DNA of 64,000 nt, taken from positions 2,116,613-2,180,612 of the forward strand of contig JANPWX010000061.1 of NCBI GenBank assembly GCA_024734555.1. Reading direction: 5' to 3'. The notes beneath the pieces are model-generated. The model did no database searches, was not told the origin of the DNA, and saw only the letters and a list, made by a program, of their open reading frames with translations. Numbering within the stretch: the stretch's first letter is position 1; the number at the start of each line of letters is the position of its first letter. This DNA is from Trochalopteron elliotii. Its lineage: Eukaryota; Chordata; Aves; Passeriformes; Leiothrichidae. The position numbers and the translations under genes were made by a program. This document shows positions 29,401 through 43,779 of this stretch, one piece after another.

Positions 29401-30865
29401 GAAGGGTCCCAGTGAGGAGCCTGTACAGGATCAGACCTAGGTTATAAAGCTTGGACTGCAGCCCAAGACTGAGGAAGACAAATGTTGGAGACTTGGGCAG
29501 GAAGTATTCTGTTCTGCTCCTGGTTTAATGTCTTGGCATGACTAAGGCTTGAAAAGTTATATTTCTGTTGTAGAGCTCCTCGTGGCTTTGGTGCTTCAGA
29601 GGCCATAAAATATCTTAATGAGGTATCTTAACATCACACTCTATTGGTTTGTCTGTGTCTGCCATTTCCTCAAATCATGCCAAGCAATGGTGTTTCTCCA
29701 ATCACTCTTGGAGGGTGCTGTTATCTATAATGAAATGCCTAACAATTAAAATATACATGATTTCAAGGTCAGAGAGAAGTAAGTTTGTTTTCAGCCAACA
29801 AAGCTGCTACAATGCTGATTAGAGGAGTTTGCTCTCATTCATGGTGGCAAGCAAGAACCAGGGAGACTTTGCTTCATCAATGTAATATCTACTGAAGTTC
29901 CCAGTATTTTTACTTAATATTATGTAAAAGAGCCAGCAAGGAGCTAAAGAAATTACTTTGTAGCATGGCTGTGTGTAAAGAATGTGGTTCTTGACAACCA
30001 GCCAGCAACGTGAGCACATTGTTCAAAACATGCTTTGTAAGAAAAGCCAGTTGGGGAAAGTGGTCCTGCTCTGTGTTTCTGGAACAGCATGTGTGTTTTA
30101 TAACCTTGGGGAGCTTGTGGGAATGAACACTGGTCCAGTGAAAAAGAAAATTTCCTGAAGCTCTGCTGTAGTTCTCCAGAACTAGATCACTGTGAGCCTT
30201 CTCCTTCCTTGGGTTGAGAGCTCTGGGGCTCAAAGTGACTTCCCACCTTGGCCATCAAATTAGTGTTTCTAATCCAAGATGCTGAAAGCAGTGCAATGGC
30301 TCACCCTCTGCATGGTAACAGAGTTGAGTTGCCTTGCTTTAGGCTTAGCTGCATTTACATCACATTCTGTCTATGAATAAAATTGCTTAGTAATGACAGC
30401 AATTTGCATATTTCACGCTGATTGAGAGCCTGTAGTACAATTCTTACTTTCAAATCCTGTTCATGTGAAATAGGTCTGTTCTGTATTTTCACAGCAGCAG
30501 ATCTTGCTTGAAGGGTTAACTTCTTAATTCCCCAGAGGCTATAATTTCTACTTACCCTCTTATCAGTGGTTATTTTCTTATTTTCTCTCTCTGATTTGTC
30601 TTATAAAAGTTTATATTGTATTAACAGATAGGATAACAGGTTCCGTAGCTTGTTAAATAACTGTATCTTGCAGAAGTTAATCTTAATTAGGTCTGGTATT
30701 CAAAAGTCCTAAATTGATGTGTAGTTTCTGAAAGCCCCTGCATTATCCCTGGAAGCATGAAGTGCTTAAACTGCTCATTTTGAAAATAAGAAACATCAAG
30801 AAAGGAAAATGGATTCTAATTAAATGATGCACTTAATGTGCTGCTTCTTAAAATAGACTGCAGAC

Positions 30866-30883
30866 TTTTTTTTTTTTTTTTTT
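30866..30883 (+). repeat. Poly-T tract (T18)
   Basis: An uninterrupted run of 18 T, followed by CAG, lies in otherwise mixed sequence. It could be a degenerate retroposed poly-A tail on the minus strand. No flanking target duplication is evident. Confidence 0.9.
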
Positions 30884-32417
30884 CAGTTACAGTATTTCTT
30901 CTTGCTAAAATTGTCTGCAGAGATGTCTTTTCTGGAAGTTTATTCTGTGTATAACCTGATTTCCCTTCAGACAAAAACCTTTTGTGGCTATAACTGAGAC
31001 TTAGAAACCTGAACAAATAAACAAAAGATAAGCTAGTCAAAAATTACAGTGACTGGGCAGGAAGAGGTTGAGCACTTAGCAATTAGGAAAACTTATTCCT
31101 TGAACCCCTCTTATGTTTCAGTAGTGAGTTGGAAGTAGCATGAATTGAAGCCATAATTGACCTTCTTTTGTAGCAAATAGATTAAATCTTTTAGCTCTTT
31201 CTTATCCTAAGAAAATTAGTTATGCCATACATGTACACATACATTTTAGGGTGGGATTTCTGCTTTTAATCCAGCAGACGTGGATGAGCAGAGCACATCG
31301 CATAAAATAGAAAAGATTACTTCATTCAGGTATTTATTTCTTCATCTCCTTTAGATCCAAAACCATGGGTAGGAAGACGTAGAAAAAGGTCACTCTAGCA
31401 AGATTTTTCTCTCTTTAATTGGAACAATAAAGCTTTTGTCGGCTACCAGATGTGCAGACAAATTGAGAGGTGACCTGCAGATTGATCCTGCAAGATCCTG
31501 TATCTCCATTAGCTGCAGCATTCATTTTGAGTTTTTTCTGTTGTCTTGGATTTAAATCACCATTTTGGAAGAGGAATTTGACTAAAAGTATGCAGGAAAA
31601 AACCACTCTTTTATTCTGTACAGTAGGATTCACTACTGTTATTAATGATTATATTAATTTTATTGATAATATTCTATTATATTAATTCTATTAATAATAA
31701 ATTATTTTCTTATTTTGAAGTGATTTTAGTGATTGAACAGACCTAGTGGATGTTCCATGTGGGGGCTTTGTGTGTTTGTGTGTGCTTTAAAGAGCCATGA
31801 ATTATAACTTGGCATAGTTTTGTAAGTAGTCATGGCATGCTACATGTTCTCTTGTGGCAGATTCCAAAGATGAAGTCTTTATTATCAGAAGCATTTGCTC
31901 AGATAGGAAACTGCTCTGTGAAGAAAGCATTAACTGCATTGCAATGACTTTAATAACAAATGATAACAACAATAATGTAGAGACAAATTTACAACTGGGA
32001 GATATTTTATAGAACTTACTGGTGATATTGACCAAAGGAGTAACCATTGTATTTCTAAAGAGATACAGCAATTCCCCTAGGAAGCTTTTTAAAGCAGTCA
32101 ATATATTTGTGACTGCTCCAGAACTCCAAGCAGAGCAAATCTGTGAATTCCTTACTGCTGCTAAGATACCCAGTTTTCAGGTTCTGATTTTTGTTTTCAA
32201 GGCCTAAAAACTTACACCAACAGCAATAAGTAAACCATAGTTTCTTATTGGGTTGTTTTATTTGTGTCATTCCACAAAAAAAAAAAAGTGTTCTAAATCC
32301 TGGCTAGAGCTTCTGCATATTTTAGGCTTTGAGATTTATAGGAACCCCTTGTCTACAGAGAAGTTGAACCTCACAGGCTTCTGTATGGTCCAGCTTACTG
32401 AAACACCTCTGTAATTT

Positions 32418-32465
32418 AATTAATGTGTACTCCAATTAATGTAACTCTTAATTAATGTAACTCCA
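32418..32465 (+). repeat. 16-bp tandem repeat, three units
   Basis: Three consecutive 16-base units share AATTAATGT followed by a TACTCC/AACTCT-like end (32418-32433, 32434-32449, 32450-32465). Each carries an AATTAAT core, so the array offers three evenly spaced homeodomain-type sites. It is more likely a simple replication-slippage product. Confidence 0.85.
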
Positions 32466-34086
32466 AGAAGGTATAGAATAAGTAAATGAAAAAGTGGAAA
32501 TTAATGAGAATGTGCTACAAAACTGTAATGCATCACATCGTGGCCATGCAGTGACACAGCTGAACCCTTGGGAATGCTTCCTCCCCCTCTAGTGGCTAAA
32601 CTGCTCCTCTGAGCAGTGGACTTCCAAAATCTGCCAGAGCCAAACACTTGCAGATGTGCCAGAGGATGTTGGAGTATCTCCAACTGTGAGGTGGTAATTA
32701 TTCAGCTTTCCACTTTAAATAAACTCTGCTTATTTTGGAGGAGAAGAGATGTTCTCACAAGTAGCCACTGTAATACCAGAGAATTGGTGTGGTTCTTTGC
32801 TGCACAAAAATATACTCAGTGCAGGGTTGACTTTTTCCCCACAGCAATTGCTTGGTGCCACATACAGAGAATATTTGCTGTATCACCTGTAAGTGGGAAA
32901 AACAGTTGGCAGTTAGTGTTTTGGGGGTTTTATTTCTTGAGGGGCGTTTTTGTGCGTTTGATTTGTTTGTTTGAATCCTTGTATTTTAGAAAATCCAAGC
33001 ATGTGAACAAAAACAACTTCATCTATCATACAGTGGGTAAACAATTCACAAATCCTGTTTTCACCCAGTAGCATATTGTACTGTTTAACCTCAGATGTGT
33101 AGATTGCAGTGGGGCTGATAAAGCTACACTGGGCAGGCTGTCTGCTTTCAGGGCTGTTTTGAAATAAAAAGTAAATGGGCTCCTTGCAGACACATTGCAG
33201 GCATTGGCATAAAGCATGAAGGTCCATCTGTGAGCTGGGGGGAGAGCTCCAAGGCTCAGTGAGCTCTGCACAGCCCTGCTGGTCACTGCAGAGCTGAAGG
33301 TACCTGCTTGGATTTCACAGGCAGGAGTAGTTGGCAACAATGAAGGAAGAAATGTCATCTTCCTTCTTTAGTAGTAGTAAAAACTACACCTAAGTCACAA
33401 ATGACCCTGAAAAATCAGTAGTGAGTCATCAACTGGAATATTGTTGAATTTAATTCTTGTCACAAAAGAGAAGTAAAAAAATCACCAAGAAACTCTTTTC
33501 ATGTTTGGTGTTTTAAGCACCTGAGTCTTGATATGCCTTATAACCATATCAGGTCTTGACACTAGATCACTTAATTGATTAATCAGCACTCATTAATTTC
33601 ATAAGCAGAAAGAACTAGGAGCTCATAATTCACAGAGATAATTGGGTTGAAATATTTTCTGCTGTCTCTTGTGAGAAAAGCATTGATAGTTGAGAATGAT
33701 ACTTTGGTCAGACAAATGAGTGTTCTCTTTAAAAACCAAAGGACCTTCTTTCAATGATGTGAATCATCTATGTTCAGCAAAAAGCACTTTAGTTTCAGAA
33801 AAAAAATGCTCTTTACTGAGGGAAGACCTATTTTAGCATGATTTCTTTTCCCCCAGAAATACTTACAACACCTCTACAGGGGTTAATCTTTAAGTGTCTT
33901 GTTTTGAGCAATTAAAACTTCTTTCTGTTCTTTTCTTTTCCTTCTGCCTTCCAGCTGGCCTGTCCACCTGCTTACAATTTGTATCCAAAAAGGAAAGTTC
34001 AGAAACCCATAAGATCTCTGTATTAAATGGAACAAAACAGTGATAATGCCTGTGTTCATTTATTTCTAAAATATTGACTTAATATT

Positions 34087-34101
34087 AAAAAAAAAAAAAA
34101 A
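34087..34101 (+). repeat. Poly-A tract (A15)
   Basis: A run of 15 A after AATATT is followed by A-rich simple sequence to about 34140. It may be the tail of an old retroposon. No body is recognised upstream. Confidence 0.9.
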
Positions 34102-37100
34102 CTAACTAAACCATACAAACCCAACCAAAAAAGCCCAAATTTGTATCCTGATCAATAGCACTAATTTAACCAGTGGTCATTGTGTAAGAAGGAAAATTGC
34201 ATAGCAAGGATGTGTATGTTGAAAATGGTTAATTATAGTAGTGTATGTTCTTGTGAATAATTTTAAAATTGTTGAGCAACTGATAACTCTGAAAAACACT
34301 CAACTTTGCTTTGTTATGCTTGACCCCATCTTCTGTTCCCTGCACTACAGTAACAGAAATGAAGAAACATCCTGAAATTTAAAAGTACTTTGCCTGTATA
34401 CATATCACTTCATATTCTGTGGAACAAGTCCTGAAAACTTCATTTTCTTGTATTTTGGCGTATGAACAATTCCAGCCCTAGACTAGGTCTGTAATCTGTT
34501 CAAGCCTCTCTTGCTTACAAAACTTCCATACTTCTATTTTTGTCAGTTCAGTAGAAAAGGAAACAAAAATGAGAGAGAAGTTTGCCATTTGTCACACTTG
34601 TGAAATGATTTATCCTAAAAACTTGGCATCCCCTGTCCTGACCAAGTAGGAAATGCTCTGCAGGCTATTACAGCTCACTGCAAAATAAATCTGGAAGGAA
34701 CAACAGAATGAACAGAGCCTGCTTAAAGGAAGCTGGTAATCACAATCCATCTTTCTGCATTTATAGCTCTCTTTTAGTTTCCATTCCTGGCTGGAATCTC
34801 TGCCAGTGTATTCCAGAACTGCAGGGTGGGAGGGGAAGGATGGACCTATCTATTGTAGCTGTCCCTTCCCTCCAAATATTTAAATTTGGAAATATTTAAA
34901 TCAATGTATTGGTTACATGCTTTCTTTTGCATCTAGCATCAAAGTAAAGTGCTGCTTCTATTTATTATTTTTGTTGTGGTGATGGTGTTATTATTATTAT
35001 TGCAAAGCAATTAAAGGAAAAATAATTTGCTCAAATTATATGTGAATATCTTGATAGGATGAAAAGCCCCCATGAACAGATATCTTGTATCTGTATAGCA
35101 GCTATTTCTCCAACAAGCAACAAATTTTAAAATAGAATTGGAGGAAAGAAATCTCTTGGGAAGAATATTTAAACATCTTTAATTGAATATGGTCCAACAC
35201 AGCACTCTGATCATAAAAAATCTGTGTTCAGCTTGTATTTAGCTATTGAGAAGAAACAGTTTGTGTTTGATTTACTGCAAGTAGCTTGTATTAAAAGCTT
35301 CTTTGAAGCACAAGTGCCAACAATTGTAACTTGTTTTTGTGAGGGTTATTCTGTCAAAAAAAAATTATATGTGTCTATTAGAAGAGTTATCTGTGCATTA
35401 GAGCAGGGTGTGTGTATTACTGTGTCTTAGCTCTGGGCAAATTTTGCAACCCTGTGTTGTAAGTAAGAAAAAAATCACCCCAGCTATCTCCCAAGCTAGA
35501 AAGAAATCAAATAAGCTGACAGGCTTCTGCCAGAATCTAGTGGAGATTTGTATAGTGCTAGAAAGAGATTGCAGAGGATCAAAGAAAAATACAGAGTAAT
35601 TCTTAATCTTCCATTACCAACAGCACATAGCCTTTATGAAAAATCCTCCTTCACTGCCTGTTTTCTCATTAAAATGGTCTAATTCAGGAAAAGAGATGAG
35701 AATATTGCAGTGATTCTTACCAGTTAAAAATTTGCCACTCAGCAAACTAGCATTTTACTATAATAGTTTGTATTTTCCCACCAGAGCCACACAGTTTTCC
35801 ATATGTTGTAAATACACCTTCTGTAAGTATTCTGAACAGTCCTGTTAAACTCTGCTTTACTGAGGATGTACTCAGCACCCAGGAAACACCTTTAAATATT
35901 GGGTTTCTTTCTAAATGAGTGAAGCAGGATCACTGGATTGTTTTCAGTCTTCCACAGACTTCTCAGATTCCTTTCTGACTTGTCCTCTGGTAGCACTCTG
36001 AGTAAATCTTGCAGGTGAGCCATCATTAACTCATTTCAGTTAAAGAAGTGCTGTGGATACAATTTAAATTACTTCATTCATCCAGTTACTGAGCAGACCA
36101 ACATGTCTGAACTTGCTGCATGAGACAAGAATGCAGCATCAGGAAATTTCTCTGCAGCAACCTGTTGTGTTGTGCTCCCTTTAAAAGCACTGCCTCGTTC
36201 CAGGGTTATCACTTATGTGTCTAGAGTGAGGCAGACACTTGAGAGACTTTGGCTGGTCAGCATTCCAGATGTTTATTCTTGGTTTTGAAATGATCAAGCC
36301 AGAATGGAAAACTCTTGTTGAAGGCATTATGTTCCATTTTCTGCCTCCTGGGAGAGGAGATCTTGCCAAGGGTCTGTTTTGGTTTGTTGTTGTTTTGTGT
36401 GTTTGCCATGAAACAGTTGCACGGAAGAGAAGTTTTGAATGCAGCGTCTTCCTTGCAGTAATTTTGTTTCTGAAGAAAGGAGCAAATGATTTTGCCAGTG
36501 ACTAATTTGATGGATATCAGACATCTCAGGTGGCTCTTGCCTAATGAGTTGAAAAGGGCTTTTCCCACCTGGAGCAGTCTGATGGGACCTGTGACATACA
36601 ACTTCTATCATGTCATGAGTTCCAGTATTACAGTGTACAGAGTATTCCCTTTTTGGCACAGTCTTCTCTTAATTGATTAGGTTTGAAACAGGCTGGTGCT
36701 GGACTTTTAACAAGATTTTTTTTTTTCATTTAGCTCTAACCCAGTACTTCTCCCTGTTTTGAAGTGCAATCTGGTGTTTAGACTTCTTCCATGTGTCTAA
36801 TCTCATTATTTCTTATTTTCTATTACCAGAGAAGTAATATTAAATACTGAACAAATAAAAATCTTTTTCTCACTGCTAGGCAACATCTTTGTTGAAGATG
36901 GATTAGTGCTCTGTCATCTGTGAAACACAAATCATTTCCAGTTTCTTGGAGGGCAGGAACTTGATAAAGGGCAGACAATTGTTCTGGGACTTGTAGGGAT
37001 TGTGTAAATAAAACTGTCCCCTGTTCCCTGGTAAGCCTGTGCACTGCAGGAACAGTCACAGAGAATAGCTGGCTGGGTTCAGCTGGCTAATGACTTCTTC

Positions 37101-40100
37101 TGAACACACTTGAAATGTTTGTTTTGCTCAGAGATGCTGTCTTAGATACTGGATAGCAACTGAAAAGAGCCAGAGTGTAGGTGGTGTTTCCCAAAGGACT
37201 TTTGCTGTCTCTGCCATTCCTAGAGAAGCCTTTTCCTCTCCAAATGTCCTCCTGGAAGACTGCAAGTCAATGAGGTGGGGAGGAAGCAGCCAGCTCCTGG
37301 GAGTGCAGGTCTTTATCCCAGTAGTCCTTGGTAACGCTTTATTTTGGTTTCTGGCAGATTGGAAAACACGTTTCCTGCTTCCTGTGTCTGGGGTAGGCAG
37401 ACATGAGGAGCCAGGAGGTGATGGAGCAGAAATGACAAGTGGGGCAGGGATGCTGGGAGGCCCTGCTGGCACCAGGGTACCCATGGTGGGGCTGGGGGGG
37501 AGCAGAAGGCAGCAGGTCTGACCCTGTGGGTCCAGCTCTGTCTGCCAGGAAATGCCTCTCACAGGCTGCTCAGGCTCCCCAGAACTGGCAGCACATGGTG
37601 GTGTCCTCAGTTGCCACCTTCTTCATTTATTCATACCCTTAAAATCCTGTCCTGAAAGTGTCGTGGGACTCCTGCTGCTGCTCCTTATGGCACGGCTTGT
37701 GCATCTCCTGAACCCGATTTATTCACCAGCCACACCACAGAGGAAGGCTCAGCCTGGGAGAAACTGGCACGTTGAAAACCCCAAAATGACACAGAGAGTG
37801 GCCTGGGTGCAGTCTGGAGGAGCAACTGTAACTAGTGCCTCCCTTCTTTGAAAAGGAAATAACTTTCACTTCTATTAATCCTATGACAAGATAAAGAAAA
37901 TACAGGCATGCTCACAGCTTTCTGAGAAATCAGTAGAAAGTCCAATGAATGGGAGGTTCTGCTTGTTTTGTCATTTTCTAGTGAAAACACACTCCATTTA
38001 ATTTCAATTTGTTTCATTTAAAGAAGAGTTAGAAACAGCTAAATAATATTGTCAGAGTATACTTCTATTTGATTTTGGTGCTGCTAGAGTACATTTCAAG
38101 GTGTGTAGGGCAAAACCCATGTATGAAGTCTCTGACAATGTAAGCTACTTGTATGCATGGTTAAATTAGTCAGTTTTCAACATTCTGAACCTCTAGAGTT
38201 GTGTTTCTTGCACTACTTAGCCTTGTCTCAGTTTTGTTAAAGCAAGGGGCAGGTATTTTATATTTGCAATAGTCAATCAGTTAAATTTACAGCTTACATG
38301 AACCTACCAGAAATTATGTTGGAATAATTAAAGAAATATTAATTTCATATGTGCATATGTATTCATAAACAAGTATGTTATTCTGGTATGGTGTATGTAT
38401 ATATATCTGTGAGTATATATGTAATGGCAGAAATGTACACTGTGCATACATAGAAAGATATTTAGAAATAAATATCTTATTAGAGTTGTGGAAATCAAAA
38501 AAGGGTACACTTTTTAATTTAAAAGGAGAGAGTTTTAAAAGTTTAATGAAATATTTTCCCCTGAAAGCAGAAATTATCCTCAGGCCTGAATACTTCTAAA
38601 TATTTAATTTACGATAAAACTCACACTGACTGCAGTCTGAGCAGGAATGCAAACCAATAATAATAATGAAGGGATAAAATACAAGTGTAGTTGCTGGCTA
38701 TTTCCACATAAAACACCAAAACTCTCAGTGCTGCAACAGTGACATCCAGTGACTAAGGCAGCCAGTCCTGGGCACAGGCTGCATTTGGAATGAGCACTAG
38801 AGGACGTGGATGGAAAGGGATGTTTGTTTATTAAGGCAAACAACACTGGACTCATTAGGAGGATAATTAGAAATGCCATGGGAGAATGAACATTGTGACA
38901 AATAGGTAATCAAGAAAAATGATGTATTGAGTTAACCCATATCTGTTTCAGAAGTAGTCATTTGCTGAGCCAAACAAGGAATATATTATTTTATACCAAG
39001 TGCTTTGTCCAGTGAGGAAATTTGTTCAATGAGCCTACACACACCCTCCCTTTTTTATTATTCAGCAAAAGAGAATTCAGATGGTAATACTTCTATTTTG
39101 CTGCAGATAAGATCTACCTCAGGTGTAAATGCAGCAGAATGATGGAAAGTTCTTTCAATTTTTCAAATTAATGAAATAAAAAGACTAAAAATAAATAAGA
39201 AGCCTACCTTTTGTAGGGATGGTGACAAAATGCTTCCTTGTCCTTTTACATAAGACATCCTTTTTTCTGTTTTGTTGAAAGTATTGTGAGTTTTTAATGA
39301 AATTCACACTTCATAAAGCTGCTGGCTCTAAAAATGGCATTTGATTTTGACCTGACCCCCTACTTCCTTAGTTATCCAATTTTTTTATTGGATATGAGTC
39401 TTGAAATCTCCATATTATTCCAAATGTCACATGCTATGTCCTGTACTTTGATTCCTGTAATTGTACTACAGAAGTAGCATATCTCTGGGCTTTTAAAAAA
39501 GGTAGTAATGGTAACTAATTTTCTAGGATTTCAACTTCAAAGCATGCTCCAAGCTGTCCATGTTTTACTCTTAAGAAATTGATGAGTTTAAAAAAAAAAA
39601 AGTATATGAGTTATGTAAGGTCATAAGCAAAAAGAAATGCACAGAAAAATGAATTAGAAGAATTACAAGGGAAACAACTGCTCGGATGGAAACAAGAAAT
39701 TTGAAAGTTTGTCACATCTGTCCTTTGGCAAGAGGCAGTAGTTTGATTGTGATACAGGAAAAGAAAAATTAAATCTTTAGGGTTGCATTGCTTCTCCTGC
39801 TCATTCTAAACAATATTCAGATTATTAAATATGCTGGGTATTTAATCCCTGCTTCATCTGGTATCAACACAGGAATTGTTATTTCTGGTGGCATGCTAAT
39901 ACTGGGATTCTATAGGATAGAAGATGACAAAGTGTTCTGCCTAAATAAAAGGGAGTGCCTTTTGGGGTTTTTTTTGGTCTGGTTTGTTTGTTTATTTGTT
40001 TGGTTTTTTTTGTTTTGTTTTTAAGTTCTGGACCTGATGGAGGGAAAATTTTAAAAGCTCAACTTCTTACAAGAAAAAGAGCAACAGCATCAGCTGACTG

Positions 40101-41865
40101 CAGAACCATGTGCTTCTGAGGGGCAAAGCAGAAGGTTCATTTCAAGAGAACCAATTGATCACCATCAAATGATTGGGCTTTGAAATCAGAAAAGCAGATG
40201 CTGAATGTATTCCTTGCTGCTGCTCAAACAGGCTGAGTGAGTAGTTCAGCTTGGAAACGTTTTCAGCTAGCGAGAAATGGACCTGACAATCACTTTCCCC
40301 TCATCCATCTCTCAATTCTTTTCCTCTTGTCACCCCTGAAGAAAAAATCACATTCGGATGGTCCAGTTACCCAACTTACCCTAGATACCCCGTTACAGGT
40401 TTGACTTTCAAAGCACAAAACCCCTGCAAAAATAAATTTAGGTGTTTAGTGTTGAAGGTTCTCCCTTTTAGAGATTTTCTTATGTTTCCATTAGTAATAT
40501 TATATCTTAATGTGTTAGTTAGTTATTACTACTTTGGAGTGAGGACAGAAAAAAAGCCTGGATTTTTGGAGTTGCCTCATGGTACTATCTCAATGTTCTA
40601 CTTTCAGAAAAAATAGTCACCCTCTATGCTGATTTCAGTTTCAGTCCTAAGGAAACCCTTGAGATAGCCATGGTTTTTAAATAAGATCAGAAAGTTACAT
40701 GAAAGAAACAATAAGAGGAGACAGAGGAGTGCATCAGAGAGACAGTTTTTAAATGAAAGCTTCTGGACTCTGAGCTTGTTCAAGCACCAGTGGAAGTATT
40801 AAGTTATGACTCAGTTTGTTGAAGGCAGGAGGCAGACAAGCTCTCAGCTCTGAGGAAATTTTTAGACCTAAGCAGTGGGAAAATCAAGCGGCATCGCTAG
40901 AGGGCAACAAGACATCACAGACTCTGTGCTGTTAAAGCTCGAGAACTGTCACACCCTCACTGAGAGGCAAGAGTGAGGAACAGCTTGTGTAAGCCTTTGT
41001 GTTTTCCCAACTCTGTGACACACGGAATCTAGCTTCAGAAATGATAGAGCTTAAAATATTAATTTTATTTTATATGCACAAACAAAACTTACATAATTTT
41101 GCTTTGCTTTATCTCTGTTCTAGTAGAGTAAAACAATTACAAATTGGATATTTGTGCATCATTTTAATTTCTGAACAGCATATACTTAGGGCTATGGTAA
41201 AGTATAACATATTCTCCTAAAAATCCATGTGCTCTATACAAATAGAAATGTACAGGTTAGGAAAATCTGAATTTGTATTTCACTGTCTTTCCCTCCATCC
41301 CTTTCAGTCATCATGAGCACCAACCCAAACTGGTAACACACATTGGAGAGGACAGTGACTCTTCCCCAGTCCTCTGAAGCCTTCAGAGTAGTTATCAGCT
41401 CTTACCTTCCATTTCCTGATGTCCTACTGGCACTAGCAGTATTGTAAGGGTAAAACCAGCTTTCCATGCTGTGGTGGAAATGTGGGCTGTGTAGCTGAGT
41501 GACATGATGGAAAGACAAGGGTGGAGTACCTGGCCTGGGGCCACTGCTGTGTCTCAAGGAAGAGTCAGGTGTTTTTAACCAGTGTGTTGGAAGCATTTTG
41601 CAGATGCAAAGACTTTTACCATTAGCACTGGTGTCCTTGCCTACCTTCTGCAGTGAAGACAGAGCTCCAGGCTAGGGGGGTTTCCTGGGATTGCATTGTC
41701 ACCTGTCACCAGAAGCAGCTTTATGCTGAGAGCTCCCAGCTGCCAACGTGGAGTAAAGAGACTTTTTCTGTGGTCAGAGGGTAGCTGGTACTGTGCCTTT
41801 TCAAGCAGTGTCTGTTTGTTCATCAGGCTTGTAATGATGCTGACCTCTTACACAGGCCTTCTTCC

Positions 41866-41889
41866 TTTTTTTTTTTTTTTTTTTTTTTT
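41866..41889 (+). repeat. Poly-T tract (T24)
   Basis: This is the longest homopolymer in the window, 24 T flanked by CTTCC and CCCTG. It is a likely site of length polymorphism or assembly error. Confidence 0.95.
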
Positions 41890-42282
41890 CCCTGATCTCC
41901 CAATTTTGTTGGGAATAATTCTATGCACTGTTAGACTAAATTCTAATAATTTCAGCTTTGGGCTCTTCATGGCCAAGTACTGATTATTGCAAGTATGTAC
42001 AAACAATTCTTTTCATGGCATCTTTGTTTTAGATTACTCTAGCTGTACTATTGTATGTATTTGCTAATTGATACCTTCTCAGGTAGGGACGTTTTCCCCT
42101 GTGGACAGACAAGAGTTACCAGCAGGCTTCAGGGAAGGCCAGAGATAAGTGTGATTGTCTAGGCAAGGTCACAGCTGAATGGAACTCTCTGATCACACTA
42201 AAAGTTCAAATCGGTTTTGTTTTCATCTTCAAAGGCTGATTCCAGTTTCAACTGAAGCCTTTTATGTTGTAGTTATAATGCA

Positions 42283-42335
42283 AACTAAATTAGGAGGACA
42301 ACTAAATTAATTCCTGGCAACTAAATTAGGAGGAC
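42283..42335 (+). repeat. Interspersed duplication of AACTAAATTAGGAGGAC
   Basis: The 17-base word occurs at 42283-42299 and 42319-42335. A partial third copy (AACTAAATTAA) lies between them at 42300-42310. This is a local duplication of unknown role. Confidence 0.85.
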
Positions 42336-43779
42336 TGCATGTGGGAGTTGGAGAGGCATCAACAGATTAGAAAGCAAAACTCCTTATCTGAAAATGAAAT
42401 AGTTTTCTTGGAATTTTTCTTTCGAGTATGCTTTCCTTGAGCACATGGTTGGCATTTTTACTGTCATCCTGTTTTATTGTTTACCAAAGTTTTCTTAGTC
42501 TAACTTTTAATCAGAATAAGGGTTTTATTCTCTTATATGTTCTTTAAAGTACTTTTCTTTGTATGTTTTTCTCCCCTTATTTGGCAGTGTCAAATGTGTT
42601 TTAAACTGTAGCTTTTCTCTTTTATTTTTTCATGTCTGTGTGGACTATATATTTCAGAATTTCTGAGTTACTTAAGTAAGATCTTGTGAGAAAAAAACTG
42701 ATGTTAACACATTGACGTGAACAATGAAAATTCTTTTCTGTGTGCATTCATTAAAAAAAAATACAACTCATTAAAAAAAACAGAAAAAAAATCCACTTGA
42801 AATTATGGCCAGGCCCAGTCCCTAGATTTGAAATAAATTTACATGGACTTGTAATTTCAGATCATTCAGCATCCAATACAACTAAAACCAAAACAACTTC
42901 TTTGTAGATTGCTTGTAGAGTGGGGCAGATTTGAAACTATCCACACAGATCCTTGTTCATTCATAAAGGTGCATTATCAAAGTGGAGAGGTATGTACATT
43001 ATTTGAAATCTGTTGAGTTTTGTTTCTGTAAAATGTACAGACATTTTGTAAATGTGCAGACATTTCTTTAAGTCATGGTGTAATTTTAGTGCATCTGCTT
43101 TGGACTGTCTGTCTTGTGACCCTCAAATAGGTTTATGGATAGCACTGATAAATCCTAATTCTTAATACAGTGTTTTCTATTTGCTGTGGTGTGACACAGA
43201 TGACAGACTGGCCATTTCCTTTTCACTGACCTCTGCAGCTGGCTTGCCTTGGGCTTTATCTGAGCTGGTAATTAGTAACTGCATGGTAGAACCTTGTCCC
43301 CAGCATTTGAACTGTCCCTTCACTTTGGGAGTGCTTCTAGTCCATTTCAGGAGAGTTAATCCATTTCATTATTGACCCAGTTAATAGTAAGTAGACTCAG
43401 CTGACTACTGACTTTGTTCTGAAAAGTATTACAGACATTTTTACAGTCAGGAACAAGAGCAGGAGGCCGAAGGAGCTGCCAGGAGCCCTTCTGGTTGTGT
43501 CAGAGATAGTTAATCCATTAACTGACCAGGACAGACTGCCAGTCTGTTTCACGATGGTGATGAACAGCTCAATGTAACCTTCAATGAAAGTGATTTAACC
43601 TGTTTGTCTTTGCCTAGAAATAATTACTATGAATTACAGCTACTGACTGCGTAAGTTATTGTACTTCAGGCGTTATTTCTGTTTAATTCCTTACCTGGGA
43701 AATTCCCATCCTGTGTGTCTGAGACTGACGTTCTGGACATGTGTCTCTGCATGCACGAGTTACAATGTCTCTGAAGGTC

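Larger units (their letters stand above)
14480..43440. other. AT-rich DNA between two CpG-rich segments, no gene recognised
   Basis: This 29-kb stretch holds many short chance ORFs on both strands and none with a recognisable fold or sustained codon bias. Low-complexity items include T runs near 21549, 22570 and 30866, an A run near 34087, a T24 run at 41866, and short tandem repeats at 32418 and 42283. If the 14-kb promoter serves TFPI, the whole stretch is a 5'-UTR intron; otherwise it is intergenic. A CpG-bearing patch at 20560-20720 stands out. Confidence 0.55.

Noticed and set aside
32616..33071. A 151-codon + strand ORF, the second longest in the window
   Set aside because: No domain or signal peptide is recognisable, it crosses low-complexity GT/T-rich DNA, and a comparably open minus-strand frame overlaps it. 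It looks like chance.
37128..37562. A 144-codon minus-strand ORF with Pro/Ser-rich sequence
   Set aside because: The apparent composition bias comes from a G-rich simple stretch on the + strand, and + strand frames are equally open. There is no homology I can name.
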